A stretch of DNA of 48,859 bases, from positions 1 to 48,859 of the forward strand of contig JAUQWM010000059.1 in NCBI GenBank assembly GCA_030835125.1, in the 5' to 3' direction. Shown in pieces: positions 47,670 to 48,859 of the stretch. Position numbers and translations under genes: made by a program. The DNA comes from Gemmatimonadaceae bacterium (GTDB lineage: Bacteria; Gemmatimonadota; Gemmatimonadetes; Gemmatimonadales; Gemmatimonadaceae). The notes beneath the pieces were generated by a model. That model did no database searches. It was given only the letters and a program-made list of their open reading frames with translations, and was not told the origin of the DNA. Position 1 is the stretch's first letter. Each line of letters opens with the position of its first letter.

Positions 47670-48809
47670 ATGCGCCAATTCCCTGCCCTGTCCACCCTCG
47701 TTCAACCGGCCCTCTTCGTCGCGCTGCTCGCGACGACCGCGGCAACGCTCTCGGAAGCGCAAGGCACCGGGCGAGCCGGTCGCGGTGGTGGTCGCGGTGG
47801 CCCGCCGGTCGTGATGGACACCGCGCGGGCGCGGCAACTCTACGTCAGCAACAAGCCCGAGGATCATCCGCAGGCGAACTTCGAGCAACAGATCGCGCAG
47901 CGCCTGGTCGCCGAGAGCACGACGGTCGCCAAGAGCCGCGGGATCATGGACTACAAGACGGTCACCTACAAGAGCAGCGCCGACGGGATGGAAATCCCGG
48001 CGTCGCTCTACCAGCCGCTGACCAAGCGCGGCCCCCGCGGCCACGCCGCGATGGTGTGGGTCCATGGCGGCGTGCATGGGAGCTGGTGGAGCTACCGCCT
48101 CTTCCCGTTCGTCAAGGAAGCGATCGAGCGCAACTACGTCATCATCGCGCCGGAATACCGGGGCAGCACCGGCTTCGGCGCGGCGCACTACAACGCGATC
48201 GACTACGGCGGGAAGGAACTCGACGACGTGGTGGCGGCCGTCGAGTACCTCAAGACCCTGCCCCACGTCGACCCTGAACGCATCGGCATCATGGGCTGGA
48301 GCCACGGTGGCTACATCGCCTCGCTGCTGCTCTTCCGCGACCAGCACCCGTTCAAGGCGGGCGCCGCCATGGTCCCCGTCTCGAACCTGATCTTCCGCCT
48401 CTCGTACAAGGGGCCCGGATACCAGCGCTCCTTCTCCACGCAGGCGGGAATCCAGGGTCTGCCGTTCGAGAAGCGCGAGGAGTACATCAAGCGCTCGCCG
48501 CTGTATCACGTGGACAAGCTGAAGGTCCCGATGCTGGTGCACGTGGCGACGAACGACACCGACGTCGACTTCGTCGAGGACGAGCAGCTGGTCTGGAAGC
48601 TCCGCGCCCTCAAGCCGGACCTGGCCGAGACGAGGGTGTACGTGGACCCGGTGCCGGGCCCATCCAGCGCCGGCCACACGTTCAACCGGCGCGTCAACCC
48701 GGCGACCTGGGAGCGCGACGACTCGCCGGACCAGATCGACTCGTGGAACCGCACCTGGACGTTCTTCGACTGGTGGCTGCGGCCGTATGAGGACCGCGGG
48801 AGGAAGTAA
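47670..48809 (+). CDS. Secreted prolyl oligopeptidase-like (S9) serine hydrolase
   Basis: A 379-residue exported alpha/beta hydrolase with a signal peptide and a Gly/Arg-rich stretch (TGRAGRGGGRGG) just after it. The catalytic serine is in MGWSHGGY (S211); the oxyanion region is WVHGGVHGSWW, and the acid and histidine probably come from NDTDVDF (D298 or D300) and AGHTF (H336). The domain lacks the N-terminal propeller of full S9 peptidases, so it could be an acylaminoacyl-peptidase-like or esterase-like enzyme. GGAG stands ten bases before the ATG at 47670. Secretion together with the M14 peptidase suggests peptide scavenging, but substrates are not known. Confidence 0.82.
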   Translation: MRQFPALSTLVQPALFVALLATTAATLSEAQGTGRAGRGGGRGGPPVVMDTARARQLYVSNKPEDHPQANFEQQIAQRLVAESTTVAKSRGIMDYKTVTYKSSADGMEIPASLYQPLTKRGPRGHAAMVWVHGGVHGSWWSYRLFPFVKEAIERNYVIIAPEYRGSTGFGAAHYNAIDYGGKELDDVVAAVEYLKTLPHVDPERIGIMGWSHGGYIASLLLFRDQHPFKAGAAMVPVSNLIFRLSYKGPGYQRSFSTQAGIQGLPFEKREEYIKRSPLYHVDKLKVPMLVHVATNDTDVDFVEDEQLVWKLRALKPDLAETRVYVDPVPGPSSAGHTFNRRVNPATWERDDSPDQIDSWNRTWTFFDWWLRPYEDRGRK

Positions 48810-48811
48810 CC

Positions 48812-48845
<34 letters not shown>

Positions 48846-48859
48846 GCGGTCCCACTCTC

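Overview
This is a GC-rich, gene-dense bacterial chromosome segment with about 43 protein genes. No intergenic gap reaches 300 bases, and I saw no rRNA, tRNA, CRISPR array, insertion sequence or prophage. The organism is a diderm: it has a TolC/RND pump, an Mla-type lipid system, outer-membrane barrel and lipoprotein genes, and periplasmic c-type cytochromes. It probably respires with menaquinone (a MenG/UbiE methyltransferase). Composition, the abundance of secreted M14 and S9-like hydrolases, and the System I cytochrome machinery are compatible with Gemmatimonadota, but no marker gene fixes the phylum, so that is inference.

Layout. 1-10.5 kb: a partial mannose-1-phosphate guanylyltransferase, menG/ubiE, a PPOX-fold protein, a PAS-GAF histidine kinase, mlaD-mlaE, a NarL-type two-component pair, an MgtC/DUF4010 membrane protein and a double universal-stress protein with an extra C-terminal domain. 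10.6-19.2 kb, all on the minus strand: a surface or periplasmic cytochrome lipoprotein with 9 haem motifs, a NapC/NrfH-like membrane protein grown to 20 haem motifs, an outer-membrane barrel, a 16-haem secreted cytochrome, and a metal P-type ATPase. 19.4-25.1 kb: a complete ccmABCDEFGH operon on the same strand, directly upstream. 25.2-33.3 kb: CorA, a BatA-like VWA protein, an EAL protein with a dead GGDEF, an AI-2E-family permease and a Ca2+-ATPase-like pump. 33.4-39.98 kb: an RND efflux operon (TolC, adaptor, pump, PII-like protein, DUF2892, ArsR last) behind a promoter buried in a 32-bp palindrome. 40-43.5 kb: soxC-soxD, a Tat-exported DsrE-like protein and a DUF4136 lipoprotein. 43.7-48.9 kb: a large M14 metallopeptidase, a membrane-protein/XRE-repressor pair and a secreted serine hydrolase.

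The most interesting system is the electron conduit. Quinol-oxidising membrane cytochrome, barrel and multihaem partners are translationally coupled by ATGA overlaps and sit next to the enzymes that attach haem to c-type cytochromes. Together they carry 45 haem-binding motifs on three proteins, and I infer a porin-cytochrome route for moving electrons across the outer membrane. SoxCD could feed electrons from sulfur oxidation into the same c-type pool.

Two sequence-level patterns cut across genes. The 8-mer CGTTAGGC occurs 14 times, and its one-base relative CGTCAGGC 15 times, on both strands, often supplying the stop codons of convergent genes. Heptanucleotide tandem repeats sit in two convergent gene junctions and after the last gene.
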